A DNA stretch of 64,000 nucleotides, from assembly GCF_900176275.1 (NCBI RefSeq), contig NZ_FWXD01000006.1:137979-201978 (forward strand), given 5' to 3'. Each line of letters opens with the position of its first letter. The stretch's first letter is position 1. Source of the DNA: Andreprevotia lacus DSM 23236. GTDB taxonomy: Bacteria; Pseudomonadota; Gammaproteobacteria; Burkholderiales; Chitinibacteraceae. A model generated the notes under the pieces. It was given only the letters and a program-made list of their open reading frames with translations. It had not been told where the DNA came from and ran no database searches. Made by a program: the position numbers and the translations under genes. Below are positions 24,575-34,647 of this stretch, piece after piece.

Positions 24575-25384
24575 TCAGTCGTCGTCGTTGCCGTGCTGGT
24601 ATTGATGCCGCAGCGTGGTGTGCTTGAGGTATTGCACCACGCCCTGACGTGCCTCCGGGTGCGCACGCAGGTGTGCGGTGCGGTGCGCGGTATCCGAGAT
24701 CAGTGCGTCGTCGATCAGCCGGTGGCCGATGGCGGCGATCAGTTTCTTGGTCGAGGTGACAGCATGCTGGCCGTTGCGCAGCAAGGCGTTGCACCAGCGC
24801 TCGACAGCGATATCGAGCCCCTCGGTGGAATCGGCGATCTCGTGCACCAGCCCCAGCTCGCGGGCGGCCGGTGCGGCCAGCTCTTCCGCCGTGAGCAGAT
24901 AGCGCCGCGCCGCGCTGCCGCCGATCTTGGCCATGACGAAGGGCGCAATGACGGCCGGCACGAGGCCAAGCTCTACTTCGGGCAGGCGGAACCAGGCACT
25001 GGAGTGCGCGACAACCATGTCGCAACAGGCAACAAGGCCGACGCCCGTCCCGACTGTGGAACCGTTGACACGTGCTATGGTGGGTACAGGGAAGCGATCA
25101 AGCAACTGCAGCAAGCGCCCGAGGCGCAGTGCTTCTTCGAAGTTCTGGTGCTGATCGCCTTCCAGCGCGCGTTGCATCCAGTGGTAATCGGCGCCGGAGC
25201 AGAAACTGCCGCCGTTGGCGGCCAGCACCAGCACCCGCAGATTGGGGTTCTGGGCGAGTGCCGCCAGCGTGGCGGTGAGCTCTGCCACCATGACTTCGTC
25301 GATGGCATTACACCGTTCGGGACGGTCGAGCGTTACTGTTGCAATGCCCGTGGGATTGATGTCGATGCGCAGGGTATCGCTCAT
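24575..25384 (-). CDS. Enoyl-CoA hydratase/isomerase family protein
   Basis: 269-residue crotonase-fold protein. TLDRPERCNAIDEVMVAEL is the N-terminal signature, ANGGSFCSGADYHWMQ forms the first oxyanion-hole region, and ARVNGSTVGTGVGLVACCDMVVAHSSAWFRLPEVELGLVPA is the central signature, split over helix and strand. The catalytic position usually held by Glu reads T/G here, with VELGLVPAV giving the second acidic position; the exact reaction is not settled. It resembles methylglutaconyl-CoA hydratase-like members. It stands alone and is divergent from the dienelactone hydrolase gene. Confidence 0.85.
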   Translation of the reverse strand: MSDTLRIDINPTGIATVTLDRPERCNAIDEVMVAELTATLAALAQNPNLRVLVLAANGGSFCSGADYHWMQRALEGDQHQNFEEALRLGRLLQLLDRFPVPTIARVNGSTVGTGVGLVACCDMVVAHSSAWFRLPEVELGLVPAVIAPFVMAKIGGSAARRYLLTAEELAAPAARELGLVHEIADSTEGLDIAVERWCNALLRNGQHAVTSTKKLIAAIGHRLIDDALISDTAHRTAHLRAHPEARQGVVQYLKHTTLRHQYQHGNDDD

Positions 25385-25515
25385 GGCGGGCTCATCAGGG
25401 TCGGCCGACTACACCTTATGTAGTTCATTACTGCCGTGGTTGCCAGTATTGGGAGTGTGTTAAAGTCCGCGCCGGTTGCCAGAGGCTAGATAAGGCCCAG
25501 CGTTCGTACCCAAGA

Positions 25516-26397
25516 GTGCCCGTGAAACGTCTTTTTTGTCTATTTCCATTTGTTCTGGCGTGTATCGCCGCTTACGCCCAGCCGGTAAAACTGGCCGGGC
25601 CGGATGGCGTCGTCCTCTCCGGTGAATACCTGCTGCCGCCCAATGGCAACAGCAATGCGCCGGCCATGCTGCTGCTGCATGGCTGCGGCGGCCTGCGCAC
25701 CAAGAGTGGCGGCATCAGTGCGCGCCCGGCGCGCATGGCCAGCCTGTTGCAGGAGCTGGGCTATGGCGTGCTGATGCTGGACAGCTTCACCAATCGCGGC
25801 GTGCGTGAAATCTGCACGGTGCCGGTGCCGCAGCGCAAAATCGACACCGCGCTGCGTGCTGATGATGCGCAGTTTGCCATCAGCTGGCTGCGGGCCCGAC
25901 GCGAGATCGATGGCAATCGGGTGGGCGTGCTGGGTTGGTCCAATGGCGCCAGTACCGTGCTGCGACTGGTGGCGCGTTCGGCCACCGGGGTCAAAGTGGC
26001 CGTGGCGTTCTACCCGAGCTGTAAACGCTCGCTCGATAACGATCAATACAACCCGGATATTCCCACGCTGGTGCTGATCGGCGAGGCCGATGACTGGACC
26101 TCATCCGATGATTGCAAGAAACTCGACGACAGGCTGGCTGGCGATACCTTTCATGTGGTGAGCTATCCGGGCGTTTATCATGATTTCGATGCGCCCAACT
26201 CTGAACTGCAGGTGCGCCAAGACATTCCCGACGGTGTGAAGCCTGGCGCCGGCGTGACCAGTGCGCCAGATCCCAGGGCGACCGAAGACGCTTACCGGCG
26301 AACTTTCAAATGGTTGTCACTGTGGCTGGACCCCAACCGCAACCCTGCCATCTGGCGTGATGGCTATCAGAGCCAGGCCGGCCGCAAGGCGCCCTGA
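25516..26397 (+). CDS. Secreted dienelactone hydrolase-family protein
   Basis: 293-residue alpha/beta hydrolase with an N-terminal signal peptide (KRLFCLFPFVLACIAAYA). The nucleophile elbow is GWSNG with serine as nucleophile, an oxyanion region follows MLLLHGCGG, and the catalytic His is in YPGVYHDFD. The acidic residue is probably the Asp in GEADDW. It is probably a periplasmic carboxyl-ester hydrolase of unknown substrate. The start is uncertain: GTG at 25516 or GTG at 25522 both give a complete signal peptide, and neither has a clear ribosome site. Confidence 0.82.
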   Translation: MPVKRLFCLFPFVLACIAAYAQPVKLAGPDGVVLSGEYLLPPNGNSNAPAMLLLHGCGGLRTKSGGISARPARMASLLQELGYGVLMLDSFTNRGVREICTVPVPQRKIDTALRADDAQFAISWLRARREIDGNRVGVLGWSNGASTVLRLVARSATGVKVAVAFYPSCKRSLDNDQYNPDIPTLVLIGEADDWTSSDDCKKLDDRLAGDTFHVVSYPGVYHDFDAPNSELQVRQDIPDGVKPGAGVTSAPDPRATEDAYRRTFKWLSLWLDPNRNPAIWRDGYQSQAGRKAP

Positions 26398-26504
26398 GCG
26401 ATGTGATGCAATTGCGCACTGGCATAGCAGGGATAACGCGCATTCATTTTTGTTGTGTGCTGCCATACGCTGCACACGAATCCACCCCGAACAAGGAGCC
26501 TGCC

Positions 26505-27404
26505 ATGTCCAGCCTGTCTGCTTTTGATTCCCGTCTTGCCGATGTGGCAGGGGTATCTGTTGTTGCCTCCACCGAGCTGGTGGGCGGCGAAGGGCCCGGC
26601 CTGCAGATCGTCGTGATCGAAAACGCGCTCGGTCGCGCTACGCTGACCTTGCAGGGGGCACACGTACTGTCGTTTACGCCGGCTGGTGGCCGTGACCTGC
26701 TGTGGGTGTCGCCGCTGGCGATCTATAAGCCGGGCAAGGCGGTGCGTGGTGGCATTCCGCTGTGCCTGCCGTGGTTTGGCAGCCACCCGGATGGCTTGCC
26801 GGCGCACGGCTTTGCACGCACTGCGCTGTGGTCGATTGTCGGTGCCGAAGCATTGACCGACGGCCGCACCAAGGTCGTCTTTGCGTTGACGGACAGCGAA
26901 GCGACGCTCAAGTTGTGGGCGCATGCATTCCGTTTTGAATTTGCCGTAATCGTCGGCAAGGCGCTGGATGTTGAACTTGTGGCCGAGCACAAGGGCGATG
27001 TGCCGGTGAAGTTCACTGCCGCGCTGCACAGCTATTTCAGCGTGCCCAACGTGGCCGACGCGGTCATCAATGGTCTGGAAGGCTGCCCGCGCATTGATAC
27101 CGTTGGTGGTATCACACGCAGCGTGAACGAGGGTGCGGTGCACATCGTCGGCACGCACGATTCGGTTTACCTCGATGTGCCCGCCGAGCAGACCATTGTG
27201 ACCAGCGCCGGCACCACGCACGTCTACAGTGCTGATACCAGGAGCGCCGTGGTGTGGAACCCCGGTGAGCAGGCTCTGGACATTGGTGACCTGAAGGAAC
27301 ACTACCCCGGTTTTGTCTGTGTCGAGCGGGGTGATGTTTACGACAATGCGATTGAGCTGGCACCGGGCGCGAGCTACCGCGCCACGATGACCATCTCGGG
27401 CTGA
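26505..27404 (+). CDS. D-hexose-6-phosphate mutarotase (YeaD-like)
   Basis: 299-residue galactose mutarotase-like beta-sandwich protein. YeaD-type marks are [46 protein letters not shown] (in two blocks), [10 protein letters not shown] and VVWNPGEQA, with the catalytic His in LPAHGFAR and HSYF and the Glu near the C-terminus in CVERGDV. It interconverts anomers of glucose-6-phosphate. AAGGAG at 26492-26497 places the start at 26505; upstream in-frame codons are discounted. A perfect hairpin follows the stop. Confidence 0.9.
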   Translation: MSSLSAFDSRLADVAGVSVVASTELVGGEGPGLQIVVIENALGRATLTLQGAHVLSFTPAGGRDLLWVSPLAIYKPGKAVRGGIPLCLPWFGSHPDGLPAHGFARTALWSIVGAEALTDGRTKVVFALTDSEATLKLWAHAFRFEFAVIVGKALDVELVAEHKGDVPVKFTAALHSYFSVPNVADAVINGLEGCPRIDTVGGITRSVNEGAVHIVGTHDSVYLDVPAEQTIVTSAGTTHVYSADTRSAVVWNPGEQALDIGDLKEHYPGFVCVERGDVYDNAIELAPGASYRATMTISG

Positions 27405-27414
27405 TCGCGCAATC

Positions 27415-27446
27415 GCCATGCCCGGTTCGCCGGGCATGGCCGTTTC
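27415..27446 (+). terminator. Hairpin terminator after the mutarotase gene
   Basis: GCCATGCCCGG and CCGGGCATGGC form a perfect 11-bp stem capped by a TTCG tetraloop. The following tail (CGTTTCTG) is only weakly T-rich, so termination strength is uncertain. Confidence 0.65.
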
Positions 27447-27493
27447 TGCTGCCCGCAACAGGCGGGCTTATCCTTGATTCTTTGCGAGCCGCG

Positions 27494-29017
27494 ATGAAAT
27501 ACCGCGATCTGCGCGACTTCTGCGCACAACTCGAAGCACAGGGCGAGCTCAAGCGCCTGAGCGTGCCTGTTTCCCCGCATCTGGAAATGACCGAAATCTG
27601 CGACCGCACCCTGCGTGCGCAAGGGCCGGCCATCTGGTTCGAAAACGTGCCGGGCTATGGCATGCCGGTGCTGGGCAACCTGTTTGGCACGCCCAGGCGC
27701 GTGGCGCTGGGCATGGGTGCACAGGACGTGAGCGCATTGCGCGAGATCGGCAGGACGCTGGCCTATCTGAAAGAGCCGGAACCGCCCAAGGGCCTGCGTG
27801 ATGCGTGGGACAAGCTGCCGCTGCTCAAACAGGTACTGAGCATGGCACCCAAGGAGATCCGCAAGGGCGTGGTGCAGCAGAACGTGATCGAGGGGCCGGA
27901 GGTCGATCTGGCGACCATCCCGGTGCAGCACTGCTGGCCAGGCGACGTGGCGCCGCTGATCACCTGGGGTCTGGTGGTCACACGCGGGCCGAACAAGAAG
28001 CGGCAGAACCTGGGTATTTATCGCCAGCAGGTGATCAGCAAGAACCAGGTGATCATGCGCTGGCTGGCGCATCGTGGTGGCGCGCTGGACTTCCGCGAGC
28101 ATGCCAGGCAGCATCCCGGCACGCCGTTCCCGATTGCCGTGGTGCTGGGCTGCGATCCGGCCACCATACTCGGTGCGGTCACCCCGGTGCCGGATACCTT
28201 GTCCGAATACCAGTTTGCCGGCCTGCTGCGCGGCAGCAAGACCGAGCTGACGCAGTGCATCGGCAGCGATCTGCAGGTGCCGGCCACAGCCGAAATCGTA
28301 TTGGAAGGGCATATCCCGCCGTGCGAAGCGGGCTACAGTGGCGTGTCCGAACACGGCGTGCCGCTGAAAGAAGTCAACGGCTACCTGCATGCGCTGGAAG
28401 GGCCGTATGGTGACCATACCGGCTATTACAACGAGCAGGACTGGTTCCCGGTGTTCCAGATCGACCGCATCACGCATCGTGATGACCCGGTCTACCACAG
28501 CACCTATACCGGCAAGCCGCCGGATGAGCCGGCCATGCTGGGTGTGGCGCTGAACGAAGTATTCGTACCCATCCTGCAAAAGCAGTTTCCGGAAATCGTC
28601 GATTTCTATCTGCCGGCTGAGGGCTGCAGCTATCGCATGGCCATCGTGTCGATCAAAAAGCAGTACCCCGGCCATGCCAAGCGGGTGTTGTTTGGCGTGT
28701 GGTCTTTCCTGCGCCAGTTCATGTACACCAAGTACATCGTGGTGGTGGACGACGATGTGGATACGCGCAGCTGGCAGGAGGTGATCTGGGCCATCACCAC
28801 GCGCATGGACCCGGTGCGTGATACGGTATTGGTCGAGAATACGCCCATCGACTACCTCGACTTCGCTTCGCCCATTTCCGGGCTGGGCGGCAAGATGGGG
28901 CTGGATGCCACCAACAAGTGGCCGGGTGAAACCAACCGTGAATGGGGCAGGGTGATTGAACGCGACCCTGCCGTGGCGGCGCGTATCGATGCCATCTGGG
29001 CCGAGCTGGGCCTGTAG
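27494..29017 (+). CDS. ubiD: 3-octaprenyl-4-hydroxybenzoate carboxy-lyase UbiD
   Basis: 507-residue prenylated-FMN-dependent decarboxylase of ubiquinone synthesis; its flavin is supplied by UbiX, not encoded here. Typical blocks are [25 protein letters not shown] N-terminus, [53 protein letters not shown] ([10 protein letters not shown]), and [21 protein letters not shown]. The catalytic acidic and arginine residues sit in the YRQQ and EGHI segments. It lies 2 bases upstream of a DUF3293 gene, probably as one operon. Confidence 0.95.
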   Translation: MKYRDLRDFCAQLEAQGELKRLSVPVSPHLEMTEICDRTLRAQGPAIWFENVPGYGMPVLGNLFGTPRRVALGMGAQDVSALREIGRTLAYLKEPEPPKGLRDAWDKLPLLKQVLSMAPKEIRKGVVQQNVIEGPEVDLATIPVQHCWPGDVAPLITWGLVVTRGPNKKRQNLGIYRQQVISKNQVIMRWLAHRGGALDFREHARQHPGTPFPIAVVLGCDPATILGAVTPVPDTLSEYQFAGLLRGSKTELTQCIGSDLQVPATAEIVLEGHIPPCEAGYSGVSEHGVPLKEVNGYLHALEGPYGDHTGYYNEQDWFPVFQIDRITHRDDPVYHSTYTGKPPDEPAMLGVALNEVFVPILQKQFPEIVDFYLPAEGCSYRMAIVSIKKQYPGHAKRVLFGVWSFLRQFMYTKYIVVVDDDVDTRSWQEVIWAITTRMDPVRDTVLVENTPIDYLDFASPISGLGGKMGLDATNKWPGETNREWGRVIERDPAVAARIDAIWAELGL

Positions 29018-29019
29018 CC

Positions 29020-29439
29020 ATGCAGCTTGATCCGGTACGCAAAGCCGAGCTGGAGCGCGCCTATCGCGCCACCCGCTACTGCGTGCCTGCGCTGCAACTG
29101 GTACTGCGCATCGGCGAGCACAGCCCGGCGCTGGACGCACTGCTGCGCGACAACGGCCTGGAGAGCTGGGCTTTCATCTCCGCGGCCAATCCGTATTCGG
29201 GCGTGCTGTGTGATTACGAAAACCGCGCACGCCACCAGAATCTGCTCGATGCCCTTGTCGGCCAACCATTTTGGGAAGGCAGTGGCGAGCCGGACAGCCC
29301 CGGCTGGTTGCCTGAACCCTCGGTGCTGGTGCTGGGCATAGCGCGTGATGCCGCATTGGTACTGGCGCAGCGTTTCGAGCAAAACGCCATCGTGTCCGGC
29401 AAGCTGGGTGAAGCCGCAGCGCTGATCTGGGCGGTTTGA
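29020..29439 (+). CDS. DUF3293 protein
   Basis: 139-residue cytoplasmic protein. [12 protein letters not shown] and NQAL/NLLDAL plus the [29 protein letters not shown] region match the DUF3293 family, whose function is unknown. It begins 2 bases after the ubiD stop and is probably co-transcribed. No catalytic motif is apparent. Confidence 0.82.
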   Translation: MQLDPVRKAELERAYRATRYCVPALQLVLRIGEHSPALDALLRDNGLESWAFISAANPYSGVLCDYENRARHQNLLDALVGQPFWEGSGEPDSPGWLPEPSVLVLGIARDAALVLAQRFEQNAIVSGKLGEAAALIWAV

Positions 29440-29527
29440 CCCCGGCTTGCCGGTAAAAGCCGGCTGCCTTCCGCCGCCGCGCGCGGTAAACTCGCGCTCT
29501 TTCCGCAATTCCCCTCCTGCATTGCCC

Positions 29528-32101
29528 ATGGCCAAGAAAACCGATACCGCTGCCGCTCCGCAACATACGCCAATGATGGCCCAGTATTTGTCCATCAAGG
29601 CGGAGCACCCGGACAAGCTGCTGTTCTACCGCATGGGCGACTTTTACGAGCTGTTTTACGACGACGCGGTGAAAGCGGCCAAACTGCTCGACATTACGCT
29701 GACCACGCGCGGCCAGAGCGCAGGCCAGCCCATCCGCATGTGCGGCATCCCCTATCATGCCTGCGAAGGCTATCTGGCCAAGCTGGTGAAGCTGGGCGAA
29801 TCGGTAGCGATTGCCGAGCAGGTGGGCGATGTGGCCAGCAGCAAGGGGCCGGTCGAGCGCAAAGTGCTCAAGGTGGTGACGCCGGGCACGCTGACCGATG
29901 CCGCGCTGCTGGACGACAAGCAGGAAAACCGCTTGCTGGCACTGTTCCCGTTCAAGGGGCGCTTGGGCATGGCGTGGTTGTCGCTGGCGTCGGGCGATTT
30001 TGCGCTGATGGATACCGAGGTCGAAAAACTGCCGTCCGAGCTGGAGCGCCTGCGCCCGGCGGAGGTGCTGGTGGCCGATGATACCGATCTGGCGCTGCTG
30101 GAGCGCTCGCCCTTCCCGGTGCGCAAGCTGGCGCCGTGGCAGTTCGATGCGCAAACGGCAGAGCGCAATCTGTCGCGCCACTTTGCCACGCATGACCTAG
30201 CCGGCTTCGGCATTACCGAGCCCATGCTGGCAGTTGGCGCTGCCGGTGCACTGCTGGAATACATCAGGCTCACGCAGGGTGGAGCTTTGCCGTCGCTGTC
30301 CGGCCTGCGCGTCGAGCATGCCACGCAATACATCGAACTGGATGCTGCCACACGGCGCAATCTGGAACTGACCGAAACCATACGCGGCGAGCCGTCGCCG
30401 ACGCTGTTCTCGCTGCTGGACAACTGCGCAACCGGCATGGGGTCGCGCCTGCTGCGGCACTGGCTGCATCATCCGCTGCGCAGCCATGCGCGTATTCTGG
30501 AGCGCCAGCAGGCGATCAGTGCCTTGCTCGATAGCGGTGCGCATGCCGATTTGCATGCCATTCTGGATGGCGTGGCCGATGTCGAGCGCATTGCCAGCCG
30601 GGTTGCCTTGCTGTCCGCCCGCCCGCGTGATCTGTCCAGCCTGCGTGATTCCTTGGCCCAGTTGCCGGCACTGGTTGCTGCGCTGCCCGAGGCGCCGTTC
30701 TTTACCGGTCTGGCACAGGCACTGCAGCCCGATCTTGCCATCAGCGCCTTGCTGAGCGCGGCCATCCTGCCCGAGCCGGCCGTGCTGCTGCGCGAAGGTG
30801 GCGTGATTGCCGATGGCTATTCGGCCGAGCTGGACGAGCTGCGCGGCATCCAGAACGATTGCGGCACCTATCTGGCACAGATGGAAGCGCGCGAGCGCGA
30901 GCGCACCGGCATTTCCACCTTGCGCGTGGAATACAACCGCGTAGCCGGCTTCTTCATCGAGATCACCAATTCCTTCCTGGGGCAGGTGCCGGACGATTAT
31001 CGTCGCCGCCAGACCATGAAGAATGCCGAACGCTACATCACGCCCGAGCTGAAAGCGTTCGAGGACAAGGCACTGTCGGCGCAAGACCGCGCGCTGGCGC
31101 TGGAGAAACAGTTGTTTGACGGCGTGCTGCAACAGCTGCAGACGCATCTGGCCGGTTTGCGGCTGGCCGCGCAGGCGCTGGCAACGGTAGACGTGCTGGC
31201 CACCTTGGCTGCACGTGCACTGCAATCGGGTTATGTGGCGCCGCAGTTTGTTGATGAAACGCGCATCACCATCGATGCTGGCCGCCATCCGGTGGTCGAA
31301 GCGCAGATCGATGACTTTATCCCCAATGGCGTCGAGTTCGGCCTCGCGCGCAAATTGTTGCTGATTACCGGCCCGAACATGGGCGGTAAATCGACCTATA
31401 TGCGCCAGGTGGCCTTGATCGTGCTGCTGGCGCACGTGGGTAGCTATGTGCCGGCCACGGGCGCGGTGATCGGCCGGGTGGACCGCATCTTTACCCGTAT
31501 CGGCGCATCCGACGATCTGGCCGGCGGGCGTTCGACCTTCATGGTGGAAATGACCGAAACCGCCAACATTCTGAACAACGCCAGCGAGCACTCGCTGGTG
31601 CTGATGGATGAAGTGGGGCGCGGTACGTCGACCTTTGACGGTCTGGCGCTGGCGTGGTCGATCGCCAAGCAGCTGATCGAAAAGAACCGCGCCTATACGC
31701 TGTTTGCCACCCACTATTTCGAGCTGACACGGCTGGCGATTGACTATGCAATGGTGGCCAATGTGCATCTGGATGCGGTCGAGCACAAGGACCGCATTGT
31801 CTTTCTGCATGCGGTGCAGGAGGGGCCGGCATCGCAAAGTTACGGGATTGCGGTGGCGCAGCTGGCCGGCGTGCCACGTGATGCCATCCGTCTAGCCAAA
31901 CGCAAATTGCTTGAGCTGGAGCAACAAAGCGCAACAAACTCGCTGCAGGCTGACCTTTTTGGTGCCAGTGTGACGGTGGAGGTGGAACCCGAGCCGCATG
32001 CAGCACTCGAAGCCTTGCAGGTGCTGAATCCGGACGAGTTGACGCCGCGTGAAGCACTGGATGCACTGTACGCGCTCAAGAGCTTGTTGCAGACGCAATG
32101 A
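29528..32101 (+). CDS. mutS: DNA mismatch repair protein MutS
   Basis: 857 residues, full length. The mismatch-recognition Phe-x-Glu lies in [14 protein letters not shown], within the N-terminal domain that begins [17 protein letters not shown]. Connector, lever and clamp regions follow. The ATPase domain has Walker [16 protein letters not shown] (about 615), [14 protein letters not shown], and Walker [18 protein letters not shown], then FATHYFELT. The C-terminal dimer/tetramer tail ends [16 protein letters not shown]. No mutL is in the window. Confidence 0.97.
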   Translation: MAKKTDTAAAPQHTPMMAQYLSIKAEHPDKLLFYRMGDFYELFYDDAVKAAKLLDITLTTRGQSAGQPIRMCGIPYHACEGYLAKLVKLGESVAIAEQVGDVASSKGPVERKVLKVVTPGTLTDAALLDDKQENRLLALFPFKGRLGMAWLSLASGDFALMDTEVEKLPSELERLRPAEVLVADDTDLALLERSPFPVRKLAPWQFDAQTAERNLSRHFATHDLAGFGITEPMLAVGAAGALLEYIRLTQGGALPSLSGLRVEHATQYIELDAATRRNLELTETIRGEPSPTLFSLLDNCATGMGSRLLRHWLHHPLRSHARILERQQAISALLDSGAHADLHAILDGVADVERIASRVALLSARPRDLSSLRDSLAQLPALVAALPEAPFFTGLAQALQPDLAISALLSAAILPEPAVLLREGGVIADGYSAELDELRGIQNDCGTYLAQMEARERERTGISTLRVEYNRVAGFFIEITNSFLGQVPDDYRRRQTMKNAERYITPELKAFEDKALSAQDRALALEKQLFDGVLQQLQTHLAGLRLAAQALATVDVLATLAARALQSGYVAPQFVDETRITIDAGRHPVVEAQIDDFIPNGVEFGLARKLLLITGPNMGGKSTYMRQVALIVLLAHVGSYVPATGAVIGRVDRIFTRIGASDDLAGGRSTFMVEMTETANILNNASEHSLVLMDEVGRGTSTFDGLALAWSIAKQLIEKNRAYTLFATHYFELTRLAIDYAMVANVHLDAVEHKDRIVFLHAVQEGPASQSYGIAVAQLAGVPRDAIRLAKRKLLELEQQSATNSLQADLFGASVTVEVEPEPHAALEALQVLNPDELTPREALDALYALKSLLQTQ

Positions 32102-32211
32102 CCCATCTTTTGTAACGTAGTGTAAATGTTTGAAAAATCACCTTTTGCGTACATATGGGTTTGCTACGATGGGTAGTCCGAATCTGTTTGCATAACTAAA
32201 AAGGAATTGCT

Positions 32212-32658
32212 GTGAATAGCGTTAGTGAGGCAGTCGACCGGCTCGAAGGAGAGGATGGTCTGGATGACGGCATCGCACGTTTCCTCGGCGTGAGCGATCC
32301 TGAAGAAGGTATCAAGCTGGCTGATGTGCGGAGCAAGGCCGCCAGCGAGTTGCAGCGCTACGGCGACGATCTGTCGGGGCTGCTGGCACAGCAGGGCATT
32401 ACGGTGCCGCCGGCCTTCCAGCTGCGCAGTGTCGAGGGCGGCAATGTTGCTGTGGCGGGTGATCATCCGTCCAAGGCCGCGATCGAGGGCATGATCAATG
32501 CCGACACCCGCTTGCTGAAGTGGTTCAAGGAAGTGGAAGTCCTGCACGACATCCTGCGCCGTGCCGAATTGCGCGGCAGCGAGCAGACGCTGGACGGGCA
32601 ACATTTCAACCTGGGCCTGACCAGCATCGGCGCGATCGGCTTCTATACCGGCAACTGA
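32212..32658 (+). CDS. Acidic hypothetical protein
   Basis: 148 residues from a GTG start with AAGGA eight bases upstream. It is acidic at the N-terminus (EGEDGLDDGIARFLGVSDPEEG), has a helical central region and no signal peptide, membrane helix or cysteine. I do not recognise the family. An open frame on the opposite strand (32164-32604) is judged a shadow because it lacks a ribosome site and the plus-strand gene is bracketed by a good start and a terminator. Confidence 0.65.
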   Translation: MNSVSEAVDRLEGEDGLDDGIARFLGVSDPEEGIKLADVRSKAASELQRYGDDLSGLLAQQGITVPPAFQLRSVEGGNVAVAGDHPSKAAIEGMINADTRLLKWFKEVEVLHDILRRAELRGSEQTLDGQHFNLGLTSIGAIGFYTGN

Positions 32659-32678
32659 AACGACCGCTAACCCTGTTC

Positions 32679-32703
32679 AAGAGCCGCTGCCCAGCGGCTC
32701 TTT
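32679..32703 (+). terminator. Terminator after the acidic hypothetical gene
   Basis: GAGCCGCT (32681-32688) pairs with AGCGGCTC (32693-32700) around GCCC and is followed by TTTGTCTTT; flanking AA/TT extends the stem. Confidence 0.8.
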
Positions 32704-32715
32704 GTCTTTCAGCGG

Positions 32716-32721
32716 TATAAT
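32716..32721 (+). promoter_or_regulatory. -10 element upstream of rluB
   Basis: A perfect TATAAT lies 34 bases before the rluB ATG and just after a terminator. No convincing -35 is visible at 17 bp. Confidence 0.45.
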
Positions 32722-32749
32722 GGATTGATTTTCCCGTGGATTTTTCACC

Positions 32750-33985
32750 ATGAAGCAAACCCGTGCCCGTCGTCCGCAACCGGCGATTCGTGAACAGCGC
32801 GCCAATACGCAAGACAAGGCCAGCCTCTCGCCACGTGGCGGGGCCAAGGTGCGGGGTACGGGCGCAGCGCCCGAAGGCAGTGCACCGCGTGGCCGCAAGC
32901 CGCAGGGCGAGGCCGCCAAGCCGGCCAGCATGCGCACCGGCGACCTGCGCCGTGCCCGTCAGGCTGCGCGCACGCCCAAAGATGGCGACGAGTGGCACAG
33001 CCGTCCGGAAGTCCCGCGCGCCAAGCCGGCACAAGCACGCAGCGAAACACCGCGCACCGCGCCGGCAGCGGATGGCGACACCGTAGCCAAACCCGTAGCA
33101 GCACGCCGCAAGCCAGCTGCGCCGGTGGTCAAGGCCAAGCGCCTGCGCCAGCGCGCCGACTCGCAAAAGGTCGTGGCGATCCAGAAGCAATTGCGCGCCA
33201 AGCGCCTGACCAGCGATCAGGTGGGCGACGAGCGCTTGCAAAAGGCCCTGGCGTTTTCCGGCATCGGTTCGCGCCGTGAAATGGAAGAATGGATTGCCGC
33301 CGGCCGTGTGTCGATCAACGGCAAGGTGGCCGAGCTGGGCGCCAAGGTATCGCACGGCGATGAAGTGCGTGTTGACGGCAAGCGCATTCCGCTCAAGTGG
33401 CAGGACCGCCTGCCGCGCGTGCTGATCTACCACAAGGAAGAGGGCGAGCTGGTCACCCGTGATGATCCGGAAGGCCGCACCACCGTGTTCGACCGCCTGC
33501 CGCGCATGGCGTCGAGCAAGTGGGTGGCCATCGGTCGTCTGGACTTCAACACCAGCGGTTTGCTGATCTTCACGACCTCGGGCGACCTGGCCAACCGCAT
33601 GACGCACCCGAGTTTCGAGGTCGAGCGTGAATACGCGGTGCGCGTTCACGGCGAGCTGACGCCGGACCAGATGCTTGAACTCAAGAAGGGCATCACGCTG
33701 GATGACGGCCCGGCCAAGTTCCAGAGCATTGTGGCTGCCGGTGGCGAAGGTCAGAACCATTGGTATCACGTGGTGCTGAAGGAAGGGCGCAACCGTGAAG
33801 TGCGCCGCATGTTCGAGCATTACGAACTGGTGGTCAGCCGGCTGATGCGCGTGCGTTTCGGCATGCTCAATCTGCCGTCGCGCCTCAAGCGTGGCCAGTA
33901 TTACGAGCTGTCCGAAACCGAGGTGCTGGGTGTGATGAAATGGGCGGGCCTGCGTTTGAACGGTCAGGCCAAGACTGAACGCTGA
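32750..33985 (+). CDS. rluB: 23S rRNA pseudouridine synthase RluB, with basic N-terminal extension
   Basis: 411 residues. The first ~155 are a low-complexity Arg/Lys/Pro/Ala-rich extension, probably disordered and RNA-binding. An S4 domain follows (RLQKALAFSGIGSRREMEEWIAAGRVSING in two blocks), then the RsuA/RluB catalytic domain with aspartate near 265 in GRLDFNTSGLLIFT and ending EGRNREVRRMFEHY. It modifies helix 89 region uridine (position 2605 in E. coli). greB follows after 8 bases, so the two are likely co-transcribed. Confidence 0.93.
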   Translation: MKQTRARRPQPAIREQRANTQDKASLSPRGGAKVRGTGAAPEGSAPRGRKPQGEAAKPASMRTGDLRRARQAARTPKDGDEWHSRPEVPRAKPAQARSETPRTAPAADGDTVAKPVAARRKPAAPVVKAKRLRQRADSQKVVAIQKQLRAKRLTSDQVGDERLQKALAFSGIGSRREMEEWIAAGRVSINGKVAELGAKVSHGDEVRVDGKRIPLKWQDRLPRVLIYHKEEGELVTRDDPEGRTTVFDRLPRMASSKWVAIGRLDFNTSGLLIFTTSGDLANRMTHPSFEVEREYAVRVHGELTPDQMLELKKGITLDDGPAKFQSIVAAGGEGQNHWYHVVLKEGRNREVRRMFEHYELVVSRLMRVRFGMLNLPSRLKRGQYYELSETEVLGVMKWAGLRLNGQAKTER

Positions 33986-33993
33986 GATCGGGC

Positions 33994-34563
33994 ATGAACA
34001 AAGCGTTTACCAAGGAAAACGACGGCGACGATGATGATCTGCCGCCGGAAATGGCCGTCCCCGTCGGCAGCAAGAACTACATGACCCCGGGCGGCTGGCG
34101 CCGCCTCAGTCGTGAGCTGTACGACCTGGTGCACAAGGAACGGCCGCACATGACCAATGTGGTCAACTGGGCCGCCAGCAACGGTGACCGGTCGGAAAAT
34201 GCCGATTACCAGTACGGCAAGCGCCGTCTGCGTGAAATCGACCGCCGTATCCGCTTTCTGCAGAAACGGCTGGAAAATGCCGAGGTGGTCGACCCGGAAA
34301 CACGCGAGGCCACCGATCAGGTGTTCTTCAGTGCCACCGTCACCTATCTGCGCGAGGATGGCCGCGAAGAGACGGTTTCCATCGTCGGTATCGATGAAAC
34401 CGACCTCAAGCGCAATTACGTCAGCTGGACCTCCCCGGTGGCACGTGCGCTGCTCAAGGCACGCGAAGGCGACGTGGTGCCGCTGCGTGCGCCGCACGGC
34501 ATCGAAGACCTGGAAATCATCGCTGTTTGCTATCTTGCGCTGCAGACCGAGTTTCCTGATTGA
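33994..34563 (+). CDS. greB: Transcript cleavage factor GreB
   Basis: 189-residue factor that rescues backtracked RNA polymerase. The N-terminal coiled coil carries NGDRSENADYQYGKRRLREIDRRIRFL, including the acidic tip DRSENADY, and the C-terminal FKBP-like domain has VSIVGIDETDLKRNYVSWTSPVARALLKAREGD (in blocks). The extended N-terminus and length favour GreB over GreA. Its ATG lies 8 bases after the rluB stop. Confidence 0.93.
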   Translation: MNKAFTKENDGDDDDLPPEMAVPVGSKNYMTPGGWRRLSRELYDLVHKERPHMTNVVNWAASNGDRSENADYQYGKRRLREIDRRIRFLQKRLENAEVVDPETREATDQVFFSATVTYLREDGREETVSIVGIDETDLKRNYVSWTSPVARALLKAREGDVVPLRAPHGIEDLEIIAVCYLALQTEFPD

Positions 34564-34647
34564 GCCGGAGTGTGGCCTCTGTTGGGGCCACGCGTGCGCT
34601 AACACATTAATTTTGCAGCGATTGTGACGCTGCTTTATCCTCGCGGC

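Noticed and set aside
27374..29140. Open minus-strand frame of about 590 codons
   Set aside because: Antisense shadow of ubiD.
32164..32604. Minus-strand gene after mutS
   Set aside because: No ribosome site, and it overlaps the plus-strand acidic protein that has a good start and terminator.
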